In this document: positions 11,950-24,300 of the stretch, piece after piece
Numbering within the stretch: position 1 is the first letter of the stretch
How the letters are laid out: every line of letters starts with the position of its first letter
Assembly: GCA_050084515.1 (NCBI GenBank)
Contig: CM114273.1
Location: 26,846,001-26,910,000 of the forward strand
Direction: 5' to 3'
Length of the DNA stretch: 64,000 nucleotides
DNA from: Blasia pusilla
Lineage: Eukaryota > Marchantiophyta > Marchantiopsida > Blasiales
Program-made: the position numbers and the translations under genes
The notes under the pieces: generated by a model
The model's input: the letters and a program-made list of their open reading frames with translations, nothing else
Database searches by the model: none
What the model was told of the DNA's origin: nothing

Positions 11950-14100
11950 AAAGTGGATCTCCACTCAAAGCTTTGGCAAATGTTTATTTATCCTCTATTG
12001 AACAATAGACTAACTTCAACACCTCTCTCTTTATCAGCTCATGAACTAAGTGATGTTGGATCTCTATGTGCTTTCTACGAGCATGAAATGCTAGACAATG
12101 TCCTATGGCAATGCAACTATGCTCATGATGCCAGATTATAATAGCACTTTTCGATGCTTCTCCTATATCTTCCAATATCCATATCAACCATACTATTTCA
12201 CATAAATTATAATTAATTAATAAGTTATCTTGTACTCCATCTTATCAAAAGAAAGAGCCATTGTAGGTTACTTTTTGTTGAGCCATGGTACCACACCTGA
12301 TCCAATCAAGAAGCAATAATCCTAAGCAAAATCGCATGAATTTGAGTCTCTTGCCCAAACTCAATCACAAAAGCATGTCATATATATATGTGCTTCATAA
12401 GTGATGTCATAGCTGATGTATTTCAACACACATGTCCTTTACTTCCAATGATTCTCGTGAGGATTAGTTGGTAACCCACTCAAAACACCCATAGAAAAAT
12501 TCATATCTCAATTTATGTTACACAAGAATATCAAACTTCCCACTAGCTTTATATACATCTTTTCATCTACCAATGGTAAAACATCCTACATTAAGAGTTT
12601 CAAATCTACCTCCATCGGCGAGATCACTTCAAATTCCTTACATTTAATCATTCCAAATACCTTCAAGATCTCTCTAGAATACTTTTGCTGAGAAACAAAA
12701 ATAGAATATATGTTTTGCCAAAGCTTCGTACCTATAAAGTAATGCAATAGAACGCTTCCTTCATTTCCTCTATTTTCTTCTTCTGATCTCCTATGATGAT
12801 GAGATCATCGATATTAATGATGATCAAAATATACATCCCATCTTCGCAAATCACATATAAACTTGTTTTGGAGGGACTCTTGTGAAACCCATTTCTCTAA
12901 AGAATGTGTCTATTTATTGATACCATTTTGTGGGGGCTTTTTGGAATCCCAAAAATTTCTCTTACATACTTTCTCTTTTGATCCAGGTGTCTTAAAACTG
13001 AGTGGTGAGATACATATACCTCTTTTCTGAGATTCTCATTCATAAATGCAATCTTCACATTGTATTGGTATACAAACCAGCGTCTTGTTCCCTCCGTTGC
13101 TAGAACAATTCAAATGGTTGTCATACTTGTAGTAAGAGAAAAAACCGCACAGTAAATAAAGTAATCATAATCTTCAATCTATGAATAACCTTATGCAACC
13201 AACCTTGCTTTGAGTTTATCCAATGTAACGTCTGACTTGAACTTGATCGTGTACACCCACTTGGTGCGAATTATTGTATTATCATTTGGCTTCTCAACCA
13301 AAATCCATGATTCATTTCTTTAAATAGCGCCCAACTCCATTTGCTTGGCCTCTTTCCACGAAGAATCAATGAGAGCCTTGTCCAAGCATGTGAATATTGG
13401 TTCTTCTACTTTCAAGATCTATTTTATTGAGGCCATGTCGATTAGATATACATTAACTCTATTACGCTCCTCTAGTCTCTTTGATCTTCTTAGGTGTATA
13501 GCTTCTTCATCAATTGTTGGTGGATCCTAACAATCTAAGATTTTCTTTAACCACTTAGCATGTAATGATCATAGTGGAAGACCAAGTTGCTCTTTGTACT
13601 CTTCACCAACTTCCTATTCTAGGTGATATAGTGAAACAAATTATGATGTGCTTTGGTGGGTTATCTCTTAGTTTGAGGACAATGTGGACAAATCACCAAT
13701 GTCCGTGACTTGACAAAGCTATTATTGGAACACCACATCATGACTCACAAACATATTCGTTGCCTTTACTATACCATATAAAATAAGATTTTGACTTATA
13801 ATATATTTTATCCCATAAAAATGTAATTCTTGCGCTTTGGACTTTAGCTTGGTCCTTGATGCATCAAGAAAATGTCTAAAATATTCACTACCAAAGTATT
13901 GAAGTGTTAGACCGATGATACTTCACTTGAGTATGTTTCAAAAAGAGTCATGCCTTGCAATAAATTGGAAGCACTTCTATTTAGAATTTAAACGAAAATA
14001 GTAAAAGCTTCAACCCAAAAGCCTTAAGTCAACCCTTCTTCTTGCCATCTCCACCGTTATTCGGTTTCACCCTCAAAAACTTTGTTTTATTGTGGTGCAT
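11950..14100 (-). mobile_element. Decayed Ty1/copia polyprotein remains
   Basis: Minus-strand fragments appear in copia order. Integrase C-terminal pieces lie at about 14050-13790 (GMTLFETYSSEV, then KNYIFMG). The RT start is at about 13265-13190 (TKWVYTIKFKSD then LDKLKARLVA). The RT catalytic region is at about 12835-12780 (INIDDLIIIGDQ in place of YVDD). RNase H is at 12187-11950 (HSCIAIGHCLAFHARRKHIE then REVLKLVYCSIEDK). Frames are broken many times and no LTRs are visible, so this is an old relic. Confidence 0.75.
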
Positions 14101-14564
14101 ATGTGATGGTTAACTATTAGTTGATCCCATGCTATCCCATCTATTTTTTGAACTCTATTTATAAGAATTATCCTCCTCAATTGGTATAAACGTTTTGCTT
14201 TTGTACCTTCTTTCTTGCCTTATTCTCAACCAGCTTGTGCCACACTTTAAAATTTCCAAAAGAACTTGCCTCATCCCAAAGGAAATAAAACTTCATTTTC
14301 CTACTATAATTTTCAACCACTAAAAGAAAGTAGGAAGAACCATTCTTAAAATGCAGCTTTGTTTGGTCTAATTTCCATCCACAACATATACTCAAAAAAT
14401 AGATTTGTTTAACACATACCTACCTTCTCAATAATATATTCACTTTATTATAAAATAAACCTCGAAAGAGGACAAAGAAAGGTAATAACATCTCTAAAGA
14501 GGAGTAAAAAAATGCATGATGGAATGCAAAAAGAAGGTGGCAACTTGCCAATGCAAACACCGAC

Positions 14565-15368
14565 TCAACGAGCTACACGATTGATAGCCTGAAACAAATA
14601 TGATAAGAATGCGAGTGGTTGGTCAGACTTGAATGGACGACGAGGCAAGCGACCCCCCACCACCTCCGCACAACGTATCAATGCCAAGGCTTGTGCACGT
14701 TGTAAGGCAAGTGAGATATATTGCCGAAAACAAGTAGTAATTACAAAGAGAGAAGGACTATCGGAAGAGGAAAGGTGATGATTCTCGAGGGAGTGGTGAG
14801 CACATGTTTTTAGGAAAGTATTAAGAGACACATTCAAATGACCGAATACTTCCACTGCAAAAAGAATAAATCCATCAGTCGCATGTCTCACAACATAATT
14901 TAACTCATTGATTCTTGATGCAGCTTCGACCGCCAAACCTTTGGTACGTGCGGCTCAACACACCAAGTCAGAATGTGTTGGATCAGCAACCACCACATCA
15001 CCTAGTATCCGGAATCCACCTTGAGACATAACAAGATCCACTCTCCGATGAGAGGTTGCTTGTGTAGTCGAAGGTAGGACATGGAGTTGCTCTTGCCCAA
15101 CAGTGTATCATGTATTACGAGCCACCGATGCTACTGCCTCTCTAATGATATCATGTATGGTCGTTCGTTCTCCACCATATGCACATAAGAGAACATGGAT
15201 ACCCTTGGCATCAATGGGATCTCTGCATACACAATTCGACACACCTAACAAAGAAGGATAGGGAAGTCTAAGGCGTAACCGCAAAGCTGTCAAGAATATA
15301 CTTCGAGGAAGATGAAATGGAAGAATGAGAGGATTTTCAATAAGCCACGCTCTCAATTTGGGACTCAC
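14565..15368 (-). pseudogene. Zinc knuckle and restriction-like endonuclease of the non-LTR element
   Basis: The C-terminal part of the element. A CxC-x(9)-H-x(4)-C knuckle precedes a segment with conserved Asp residues (VDLV, then DVVVADP) that is typical of the PD-(D/E)xK endonuclease which nicks the target site in R2-like elements. Downstream, ALEVFGHL-like sequence (FAVEVFGHLNVSLNTFL, about 14880-14815) continues the same family pattern. A TGA near 14955 separates the two halves. Confidence 0.65.
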
Positions 15369-16132
15369 ACATGAACGTAGATGAGCTTTAGAGGATGCCT
15401 GAGAGAGAATGATGGAAATTTTGATTTGAAACAGATTCTCGAAGATATGCTCTTAAAGTTGATCAAGCCCTTCCGTAATCAATTGACTGAAATTGGGTAG
15501 AATTGCTTATGTAGCAAGAGGAAGAAGTTCATATCTCAGATGTTGATGAAATAACAAGTTCACCTCCTCTACATGAGCGACATGATCCATCAAGATAGGT
15601 GTATCTCCTTGGAGAAACCTTGAAGCCATAATCAATGCTACCAACGGCCAACTCCCCAAAAATATTGCGGGAGCAGATGCAAATGCGGAGGAAATTCCCA
15701 TCCCTCCAAAAGAAATAGGCAAGATAGCTTATTGTGAAGCCAAGACACCATCCTATCCCTCAAATATTTTCGGGCCAAGAAGTTGACCAAAAGTTGCCAA
15801 TATAGAAGCGTCAAAAGAGGCCAACCGATGTAAGAACCTTAAAGTGGAAGGACAAGTGCGAAGAAGGTAGGACGGACATCGTAGAAAACATTGGGAGAGA
15901 ATCCCATAAGCCAGTTGGGGATCCCCTAGATGAGGTAACAAATGAAGCAATTCCACTTCTTTCAAAAGGGCCTCATCCAAGAACTTTGCGACATAGTCGA
16001 TGAAGCCAATTGGGACCCCAAAAACCCTAACCCCTTCAATGTAGATGGGAAAATCAGGAGTAGGTGGGGTGAATGTTGAGGGAAGGCATGAAGGAGATCA
16101 TACTCCATATTTATTAGGTTTGACTTCAAGGT

Positions 16133-16588
16133 TCAAGAAAGAGAGTTGCTCCACGAAATGGGTATAACACGAACCACTTCAGAAGGAGGACCTATAGTGT
16201 GAATGTCATCAGCAATAGAAGGGAAAAGACAAGATGGGAATGTTTGCGCTGATGCTTGAAGGGCACGAAAATGGGCAATGGAAAAGAGTGGGCCATCCAT
16301 GGGATCATCTTGACGTGTGCCATAATCCGATTGTGGAATACTATATTCTCCGGAAGTAGCATGATGAGAATAGATAATGGGCGTATCATAGGCATAGAAG
16401 AAGCGAGCAAATGGAATGAGACTCATAAGTTGTCCTTCTACACAATGTAACTCTTCAAATATGACCGTACAGAAAACTGAATTGAATGCGTCAGCCACAT
16501 CGCCTTGAATTGCTACCCATTCTAGATGAATATCAAGAGCGGAGCGAATCCCATGCACCACAACCTCACAACCTCCAGGAGTTTCCAC
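16133..16588 (-). pseudogene. Reverse transcriptase domain of the non-LTR element
   Basis: A 151-codon frame contains the RT palm. The first catalytic Asp is in GDVADAFNSV, the GTRQ(D)DP motif matches non-LTR GTRQGDP, and the catalytic pair is written ADD (SIADDIHTI) where most RTs have YxDD. I recall the same FPSIADDTH pattern in related plant and algal copies, so A for Y looks family-specific. This is from memory and not checked. Confidence 0.7.
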
Positions 16589-18159
16589 TCCAAATTGATG
16601 AGGAAATAAGTGGGCACTAAAGTGAGGACAAAATTACAAGCATAGGGATCGACTAACCAAGCGGTATAAAACCTCTCCAATAGCCAAAGGGAGGACACGT
16701 GAAGGAGGCTTATCCATAGGCAACAAACGACAAGCCTCTAAGAGCCTAGAGATAGAGAATGGGAGACAGCCTACCGCAATGTGTGCACACACCTCATATA
16801 GAGAGACAAAGGCACTTGTTGAATCTACTAGGATAAAGCAATGACGGAGATTCTAAAAAACCATCCTTGATAGCCCGCTTGCTGATAAGCGAGGAGTATG
16901 AAGAAAATACCTTGTGAAAACCTTCAAGTCAAGGTCCATTGTATAGTCTTCCACAAAAGGTGGAGCTTCATCACTGAAAGGAGGGTGTAGAGCTTCTAAG
17001 AGAGTCATTGTTTCCGCACTTGGAACCGTCGGAGAGAGAGAACCCAATGCTCAAGCTGCACGTGAAAACTCACCAACCTGCCCCAAAGGTAGACTTCGTC
17101 GAAGATGTTGTTGTATTGAAGGCCTCCCATGATTGGCATGTTGAGTGGAGTAAGTCACAACTAAGGCCTTTGCTCGAAGTACATGCTTATTTTGAAGATT
17201 CTCCCAATCCCCAGACATAAAATGTTGAATACGTGTGGAGGTTTCACGATGACCCGTCGCACCACCCCTTAGATGAAGGACTAAAACCCATAGTGGGAAG
17301 AGTAATAGGAGATACCAAGCATTGAGATCTGTGGGATCACGTGCTAACCTTTCTAACGGGAAAAAAAAAAGCTTGGTGGGTGATGGAGCGAAGAGCAATA
17401 GGAATGCGAGTGTAGAGTCTAGGACGAGCAAGACCTGGATGGAAAGAGTGAAGGAGATCAATTTGGCTTAACCAGGTCCAAGCAGTTGTTGTGGGGAGTG
17501 CAGTAGGAGGTGGTATCGGGTTAAGGATTGAAGGCCCATGCATGGATCGACAATACCGCAAATATCTTTTGGTCCCATTAGGAAAAAACTCCTTACCACA
17601 AGGTATGTAACAAACCTTTGGTACAAATGCAGAAGTAGAAGGGTTACATGGAGAGTAGGTGGGAGGTGCAAGAGATGGCGATGGACGATGATAAGGGGGT
17701 AATTAGGTTGGGGAAGGAGGAGGAAGAAGAGGGGAGATAAGGATAGAATAGATTGGAGTTGGAAGCAAGGGCACAGATGAGATATGTGGGGATGGCAAAG
17801 TAGTAGGATTCGGTAATAATGGATCAAGATTATGCTCAATAGGACAAGACAAAGAGGAGAGAAGAGGAGAATCTGGAAAGAATATAGTGAGTGTAATGGA
17901 TGTATAAGTATATGGAGGAAAATGGCGAGATCTACGATGAGGAGGTGAACTAGGGGGAGAGGTTACGGGTGTAGGAGGGCGTGTAAAACCAGAGAAGCGA
18001 GTAGATGGAGAATCCAACTCCATCTCTGATGACATAGAAGCAAAGGTAGGCAAGTCATCAAAGGCAAGGGAAGACATATGAAACATGGTTTGGAGAAAGC
18101 ATGAGGACAACGAGAAAAAAAGAGTAGTGAAATCCGTCCACAAGAATTTTAGATGGAGA

Positions 18160-19400
18160 GAATAAGATTAGGCAATACCGAATTTATGATTGAAAGTTAT
18201 TATAAGAAAAATATAAAAAGAAATTGGAAAGGAAAATTGATCTATATGGTATCGGGAGTGGTGGCTCAAGAATATGAATTTCTAATGTCCTTAAGGAGAT
18301 AGCAAACGTATGTAGGGGCGAAAGAGTAAGGTAAAGAGTTGAAAGAGCAAGGAAGATGTTTGGGAGGAATTGACCTAAAACAAACCCGTACACAAAACCA
18401 GACACCTATGGAGAAGTAAGAAAAACTAGAAAACCTACTTGGTATGAAAATAATGAGCTCGTCAAGATGATCAAAACAAGACCAAACACGTCAAAAATTG
18501 AAATTCCAGGAAAAAGTTATGAAAGAAAATTGGAAACACCAAAAAGAGGATGTGAGGAGAAAGTGAGCCACCCGCCAATGATTGCTCCGAGGGAATGAGT
18601 TCGTAATGTTGGGCCCAGCTCGTATCAAAAGATTGAGAAAAGCAAGGGAAGTCCCTTAAACCGATGGTAACCCGGAATCACTCTGTAAAGAGTGAAATTG
18701 CGTTTAGGAATTTATGAGTACATTTAGGAGAGAAGGAGGTCCGAAGATCCCAAGAACTTTGGAAAACTCTATCTCAAGTGGAAAAAAAAAGACCCAAAAA
18801 TTCAAGCTTAAGAAGATGAACACGTTGGGCCTTAGATTGGAAAGATTGGATCACCATGGAAATAGTCACAAGCAAAATTCTAGACATCCCTCCATCTCCT
18901 CGGCCGTAATCCTATTCCATAGTCCTCCCCAACTATCTATCAATGCATTTTCATAATAGTAAAGTTTCACTTTCCCAATTTATAAAACAAATATTACTTT
19001 CAAATCACTTCAATCAGTTTTTTCTGCTACACCTTGGAGATTAACGTACACGTCGTAATCGGGCTCATCTACACTTCCATTTAAGCTTGCACCAATTTGG
19101 GCCTTAAGGTGTCCATACTTCATTATAAATCACAAAAATCCACCATACTATTGTGGCCTCACACTTGTTTGTGGGCGGAGTGCCGCACCTATGATTGGGG
19201 GGAGTGGAAATAGATCTTTGCTCAAAAAGGGTTCCCATGGCCCGTGCATAGCACTTACACAAAAGTATTAGTAAACTAGAATTAGTACGTGACAAAAAAC
19301 CTAAAATGATTGGACTAATAATAACTCGTGAGCTAGTAGCATAACTTGGTGCTGAAAGGCTAAAAATATGTACCCAATGATTCCCCCTCAAATAAAATAA
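18160..19400. other. Intergenic, no gene seen
   Basis: The region lies between the non-LTR element and the GC-rich 5' region of the large gene. I see only short frames. Near 19243-19256 is a cccgtgcatagcac string resembling other cgtgca...gcac strings at about 381-397 (reverse orientation) and 35323-35338, possibly ends of a small dispersed repeat. Confidence 0.4.
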
Positions 19401-21381
19401 TTTAGAAAGCAAATTACAGCGTTAGAGTACCACCCGAATCAGTGGGAGAAGAAAGGGCAGTAATTCCTGCGGATCGTGAAAAACAGCCGATGTTATTTAT
19501 ACTTACGGAGTTACTCTATCGGCCGCCCAGCGAACCAGTCGGTAGCCTGCCCGTCTTTTCCAGATCAAAAGGTAAAGTCGAGGAGAAAAGTAAAAGAAAG
19601 CGAAAGAAAATGAGGAAAATACAGCGGTGAGCCGGCATGCATGGATACATCCCCCCGATAGGGGTACTAAGGGTACGATGTGGAGGAGGAAAGTGTGAGT
19701 ACGAAGAAACACCGGGGGGCCCACCCTACGTCAACGGATTTCGCTAGTTAGTGAGTACGGTGCTTTGATCTGTACATACCCCCAGTTAGAGGAGAGCCGC
19801 CGATGCGCTGCGTCCGTCGGCCTGGGAGAGACGGGGGGATGCGTGTACGTGGTACGAGAACATGTCGTATGGAAATACACACATGAATACATACGAACGA
19901 AATTTTCAATTATTGCTGGCGAGCGGAAATGCTGAAGGGAGGGCGGGCGGTAAATGCGGGTGGTTGGGGGAATGTAGGCTGGTAAATGGGAAGATGGCTC
20001 GCTGGCGGACGGGCGGGCGTGCCATAGTCATTCATGATGATGATGAGCCATCCTTAAGCGGCGATGGATGGATGGGGTGCGATTCGGTGGCGACGAGTGT
20101 GGCGATGGAAGAGAGGGAGAGAGGAGTGGGGAGGGAAACCCGGAGAGTGCCACTACGAGAATGGATCGACGAAGGAAGTCGAGCAGAGAACGTAGCGCGT
20201 CCCACCACACACGACCTACCCAAGCGAGCGACCGCACTTCCTCATCAGCAGCCGATCAGCGTCATCATCAGCCGTGGCGTGCTTGATTTCCCGCTCGTCC
20301 CGCCGGGTGTGGCAAACGCTGGGAAGGAAACAGACACGAGCTGAGGACGAGGAGGACAGAGATGTTTCGCGCTCGGTCGCGTGTGAAGCAGCTGCGGGCG
20401 GGGTAGTACTGGTTGGTACAGCAGCGGGCGGCGTCGGGTGGAAGGGACGGAGCAGTCACAGGGAGAGGAGGAGGAGGACGAGGGGGAGCGATTACTTTTA
20501 CTGGCGACGTTTCTGCGGAGGGGTTTGGTTGTGTGGCCTTTATTTTCGTGGAGTCTTAAACTGCGGGATCCACAGTGAGGAAGGAAGAAGTAGAGCGAGC
20601 GGGTGCGAGGATTGTCTGGCTACTCCCAGGATTGTGGAGGTGATAGGCAGGGGTTGGGAATCACACTTATCGGGCAGGATCGAGTCACTGGGAAATCAAA
20701 CTCTGCTGCTGGACACTGAAAACTGCGTTGCGCGTGGATCGTCTGCATCGTCGGAGAGCTGTGGAGGTGTGGCTCTCGGGGCTTGCGATCTAGGGTTGGA
20801 AGCTTTTTGAACTAGCGAGGTCAATTGCTGGCTTAATTCGGTCGCATTAGTGCGCTCGGTGTACTCCGGAAGCTGGGTTAGGGGCGTGTGTGGTGGTCCC
20901 TGGAAGATGGTTCTTCTGTCATTATTCCCGTGAAGTGTTATGTCCTGCGATTATTTTAGGGTTTGGAGAAAATGATTTCGGCTTCTGGAAACGTCCGAGG
21001 GGTCGTATCATCCAGATTCGGGTCTTCATGCCCGCTGCCTTTGAACGCTAATCGAGAATATCGTTGAACCCTTCCCTTAGGGTTATGTACGAGGAGTTGG
21101 AGGCCGTCCAGTGTTTCTGTCTGAATTCCCATGCTCAACGTTTTTTGCCCCGTACGTCAAGAAATTTCAATTTGAAATCGGTTTGGGTTTCCCAGTAGCT
21201 CTTTATTCAATTAAGAAGTGCCAATTCTTATCGCTCTGGGACGCAGGTTATTGTCCTCACTTTTCATGGGACCTCTTATTGCTTTACGGAGTAGCTTTGG
21301 AGACGGAACTCTTGTGTGAGCTGAGGGGCAGGTGGAGGAAAGCTTAGCGTAGCCTCCGAGAAGTGCCGCAAGCAGGGCCGT
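19400..21381 (+). promoter_or_regulatory. Promoter and 5' untranslated region of the large repeat-protein gene
   Basis: The base composition changes to GC-rich, purine-rich sequence (about 19900-20800, with ggaggagg and gcgg runs) and then to mixed sequence before the start codon at 21382. I place a promoter and long leader here because it immediately precedes the inferred first coding exon. No TATA box or start site can be defined. A leader intron is possible. Confidence 0.45.
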
Positions 21382-24300
21382 ATGGATAATTATGGGAACG
21401 AATATTTTATGTCCCAGGAAGGATATCCGTCCATCGACTTCACACTTCTAGACAGGCCCAACAGCACGTAAGTAATACGCCGAGCTGGAGCTGCTTTCAG
21501 CGGAGAGGGAAATTCATCATGTTCTGATCCCAGTCTTTACACATTGGAAATGTCCCCTCGAAGATGCGCACTAAATACAGCTCCACGTAGTAGGGACAAA
21601 TCTTTCTGTCACATTAAATGCTTGGAACTGTTCGCGTGGAGGCTTGTCATTTGGAATTCCCATCGTGCCTCTCATAAACGTCTTTCTTTCTTGTTTGGGA
21701 TCATGCAGTGTTGCCTCAGCTCCCGAGTCCACAGCGGCGTTGCTTCCAGGTGCGAGAATGTGCTCGAAGAATATCATCTAATTTTTTTTAACAAGGAGAT
21801 TTTGATATTTCATGATCATTACACTCTACCTTCATTCTAGTTGTGACCTCTGTAGTTCTCAATGTAGTCGGCAATCTTGGAAGGTTGTAGCTGCCAGAAA
21901 TGGCTATTTGCAGTGTTTTGGTGAGTAGGTTGGTTCATCGCTCTGACAAAGTAATACACTGAAAGATTCACAGGACATCGCCTGTCTGATTTGGAAAATT
22001 TAACTGTCATTACTCGAAATTATCCTCAAAATCCATTGCAGCTTCTTAACTGGGAGCAGGTTACCTGCTCTCTATGAGTTTCTTGTTGAGTAGTTGACTC
22101 ATTGGTTTTGGGTTCTTCCTGATGTACATCTTTAGATCTCCACGTAGCGGATTCTTCTTTCTCTTCTTTCGATTTCTTAGATGCACCTGGTGTGGATGGC
22201 TTTGGAGGGGTACTTCGAGAGGCGGATGAAGCTCATTCACGGGATCAAGGAAGGTAGGTTTCCTGAGTTACAATTCCGCGTGTATGTGGCTATGTTTGTG
22301 GGATTGCTCTTTTACTTCTTAGTTACATAATCTTGTCCATTTTTGTATATTTCTTGAACTTTCCTCCTTCGTGATTCAGCATGTGCTCTTCCAAGACTCT
22401 GCTCTCTCATCTGAATTCTCTGCACTACAAGTTTTTAAGGTAGCTCTAAGCTGTTGGGTCATGCTGACTGTTTTTAGTGGAGCATGATTATCATTGTATC
22501 TGTCAGTTACTTTTTGCTGCCATACAAACACATTTTTTGGCTGTTATTTGGACAGTTATCGACCTGAATTACAGAAGTACAAGAAGGAGCGATCTCTTCT
22601 CCAAAATGCCGTGAATCTGCACAGAGGGGTGAGAATTTTAGGGCGCATCGCTGATGTATCAAACAAATGTTGGGTATTGGATATTTAGAGCATAGTGTTT
22701 GTGAAAGAAAATATTGTGTTTCCAGCCCCTCTTGTCTGCATTTTGTAATTTCTATCGCAGTGTTTTTTTGAGTATGTATGATAGTATTTGTGAAAGCGTG
22801 AGCCTTGACCTCTTACATATTGCGGTAGGAATGACTCAGACTGTAATATTTCAGCTTACTGATAGAAACCAAGAGTTGATTGCTGAGATAAATTCTGGAA
22901 TTGTGCTCCAATGCTACAGTCTGTCCTAACAGAAAAGGATTCTATAATCTTTACTGCTGTGATATCGAAGACAAATTTTCTGGTATCTCAAGTATGCTTG
23001 GTGTGTGGATCTGGTCTATGGAGATACACATAATAGCTTTGATGTAAAATTTCAGGAATTTATGTGTGAACTTGTGAAGAGATCTGCTGTGTTGGGGGGC
23101 TGATTATTTTGGTGATTCCCCTGCTGTGCTCAGGATGGGGATCCGGATTCAGAGCTGCCGTCATCAGAATTTCATATTCCATTTGAAGTTCAAAAGCCCA
23201 TGGACTTCTTTTCTCAAGGCCATACGAAGGAATCTGGCCATGGAGAGCAACAGGCACAGTCATCCCCTGGAAACGATGCGGCAGATGGTAACAATGACTA
23301 CTTTGAGCAGGGACAGATATCCCAGCAGGCAAATTCAGGTTCTGGAGGAGCAGGGGGTTGGTATCCATCATGGCCTGGTAACAATAGTCAGGGTGATCAA
23401 ACCCAGCTTTTTTTCCAGACGCCTTACAACAATGAGACTTCTGATGAAAGGAGGTTGATGCAGTTGAAAGGAGGCACCAACCAGATAGGTAATCAGCCAG
23501 GATATCATTCTGGAGCAACTTCTCAAGTGCCAAGCAGTGACCCAACTCCAAAGGCTATGCATTCATTTTTACCGACCATGAAACAAAGTGACACCAGACA
23601 GGCATCTAGCATGGCTTTGGGTTTACCGAGTGCTCAGGTCAATGCCAGTCCCTCCTCGGTCATCAAAAGTCTTCCCAGGAGCCAGCCATTTGATTATGAA
23701 TGTCTCATGAATGGATCTCCAGTGGGCCAATTTCGCCAAGGCACCTCAACTCCTGTGGAGAACACAGCAGCATCACGGCAGCAGCACACAAGTGATGCTG
23801 ATCTGAGTGGACAGAGTGCGATGCGTGGTCACGCGCAGAGCCAGAATTTTAAATTTGGAGGCCAAAATTTAGGGTCTTTGACACCTTCAGAGGTGTCCCC
23901 TTTGAAAGTTGGTGATTATGATTTCCTTGGAAGTCAGTATCTGCTGAAGGGCCAGACACAGGGAGAGATAGGACAGCAGTTGGGTGTAGAGGAGATGCAG
24001 GCCTGGAATCAACACTCATTGCTGACTCAGTCGAACCAGACGCAACCTTCCTATCAGCAGTCATATCAAGAAATATCACGGCAGCATCAGCAACAAGTGG
24101 AGCAGCAATCTCAGAACTCAAGGCAGCAGCAGCTACAGCAGTTCCTGGCCATCAACAACCAAAATCCAAGTCTTGGAAATCAGTTATCAGCATTTCTGAG
24201 TGAGAGTTCCTTGCAAGATCTTCCCAGAGTGGTGCAACCTGAAAGGCAAAACCCTCATTTGGCTGTTGAAAACCCTAGGGCTCTTCTCCACCAATCAAAC

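Larger units (their letters stand above)
14565..18143 (-). mobile_element. Decayed non-LTR retrotransposon with restriction-like endonuclease
   Basis: A minus-strand element is readable in fragments. A Pro/Ser-rich N-terminal region (18143-17600) is followed by a Cys/His cluster near 17560 (CYIPCGKEFF ... YCRSMH). RT follows at 16588-16133 (GDVADAFNSVF, then GTRQDDPMDGPLFSIAHFRA and FPSIADDIHTIGPP). A thumb-like region lies at 15980-15507 (PISFGGMGISSAFASAPAIF). A CxC...H...C knuckle is at 15290-15180 (CVCRDPIDAKGIHVLLC). Last comes a PD-(D/E)xK-type core at about 15040-14960 (RRVDLVMSQGG, then DVVVADPTHSDL). Order and motifs fit R2-type elements with one ORF and a C-terminal endonuclease. 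Stops and shifts throughout mean it is dead. Confidence 0.75.

Noticed and set aside
19862-20344. A 160-codon open frame in the GC-rich upstream region
   Set aside because: Composition-driven open frame overlapped by others on both strands; no motifs.
20274-20810. A 178-codon open frame upstream of the large gene
   Set aside because: GC-rich leader with no domain, Arg/Gly-rich by composition, and no similarity that I recognise.
22853-22929. Possible exon reading LTDRNQELIAEINSG between exons 4 and 5 of the large gene
   Set aside because: It has an acceptor-like tttcag but no usable donor before its stop. Exon 4 already joins exon 5 in phase without it. It could be a minor isoform.
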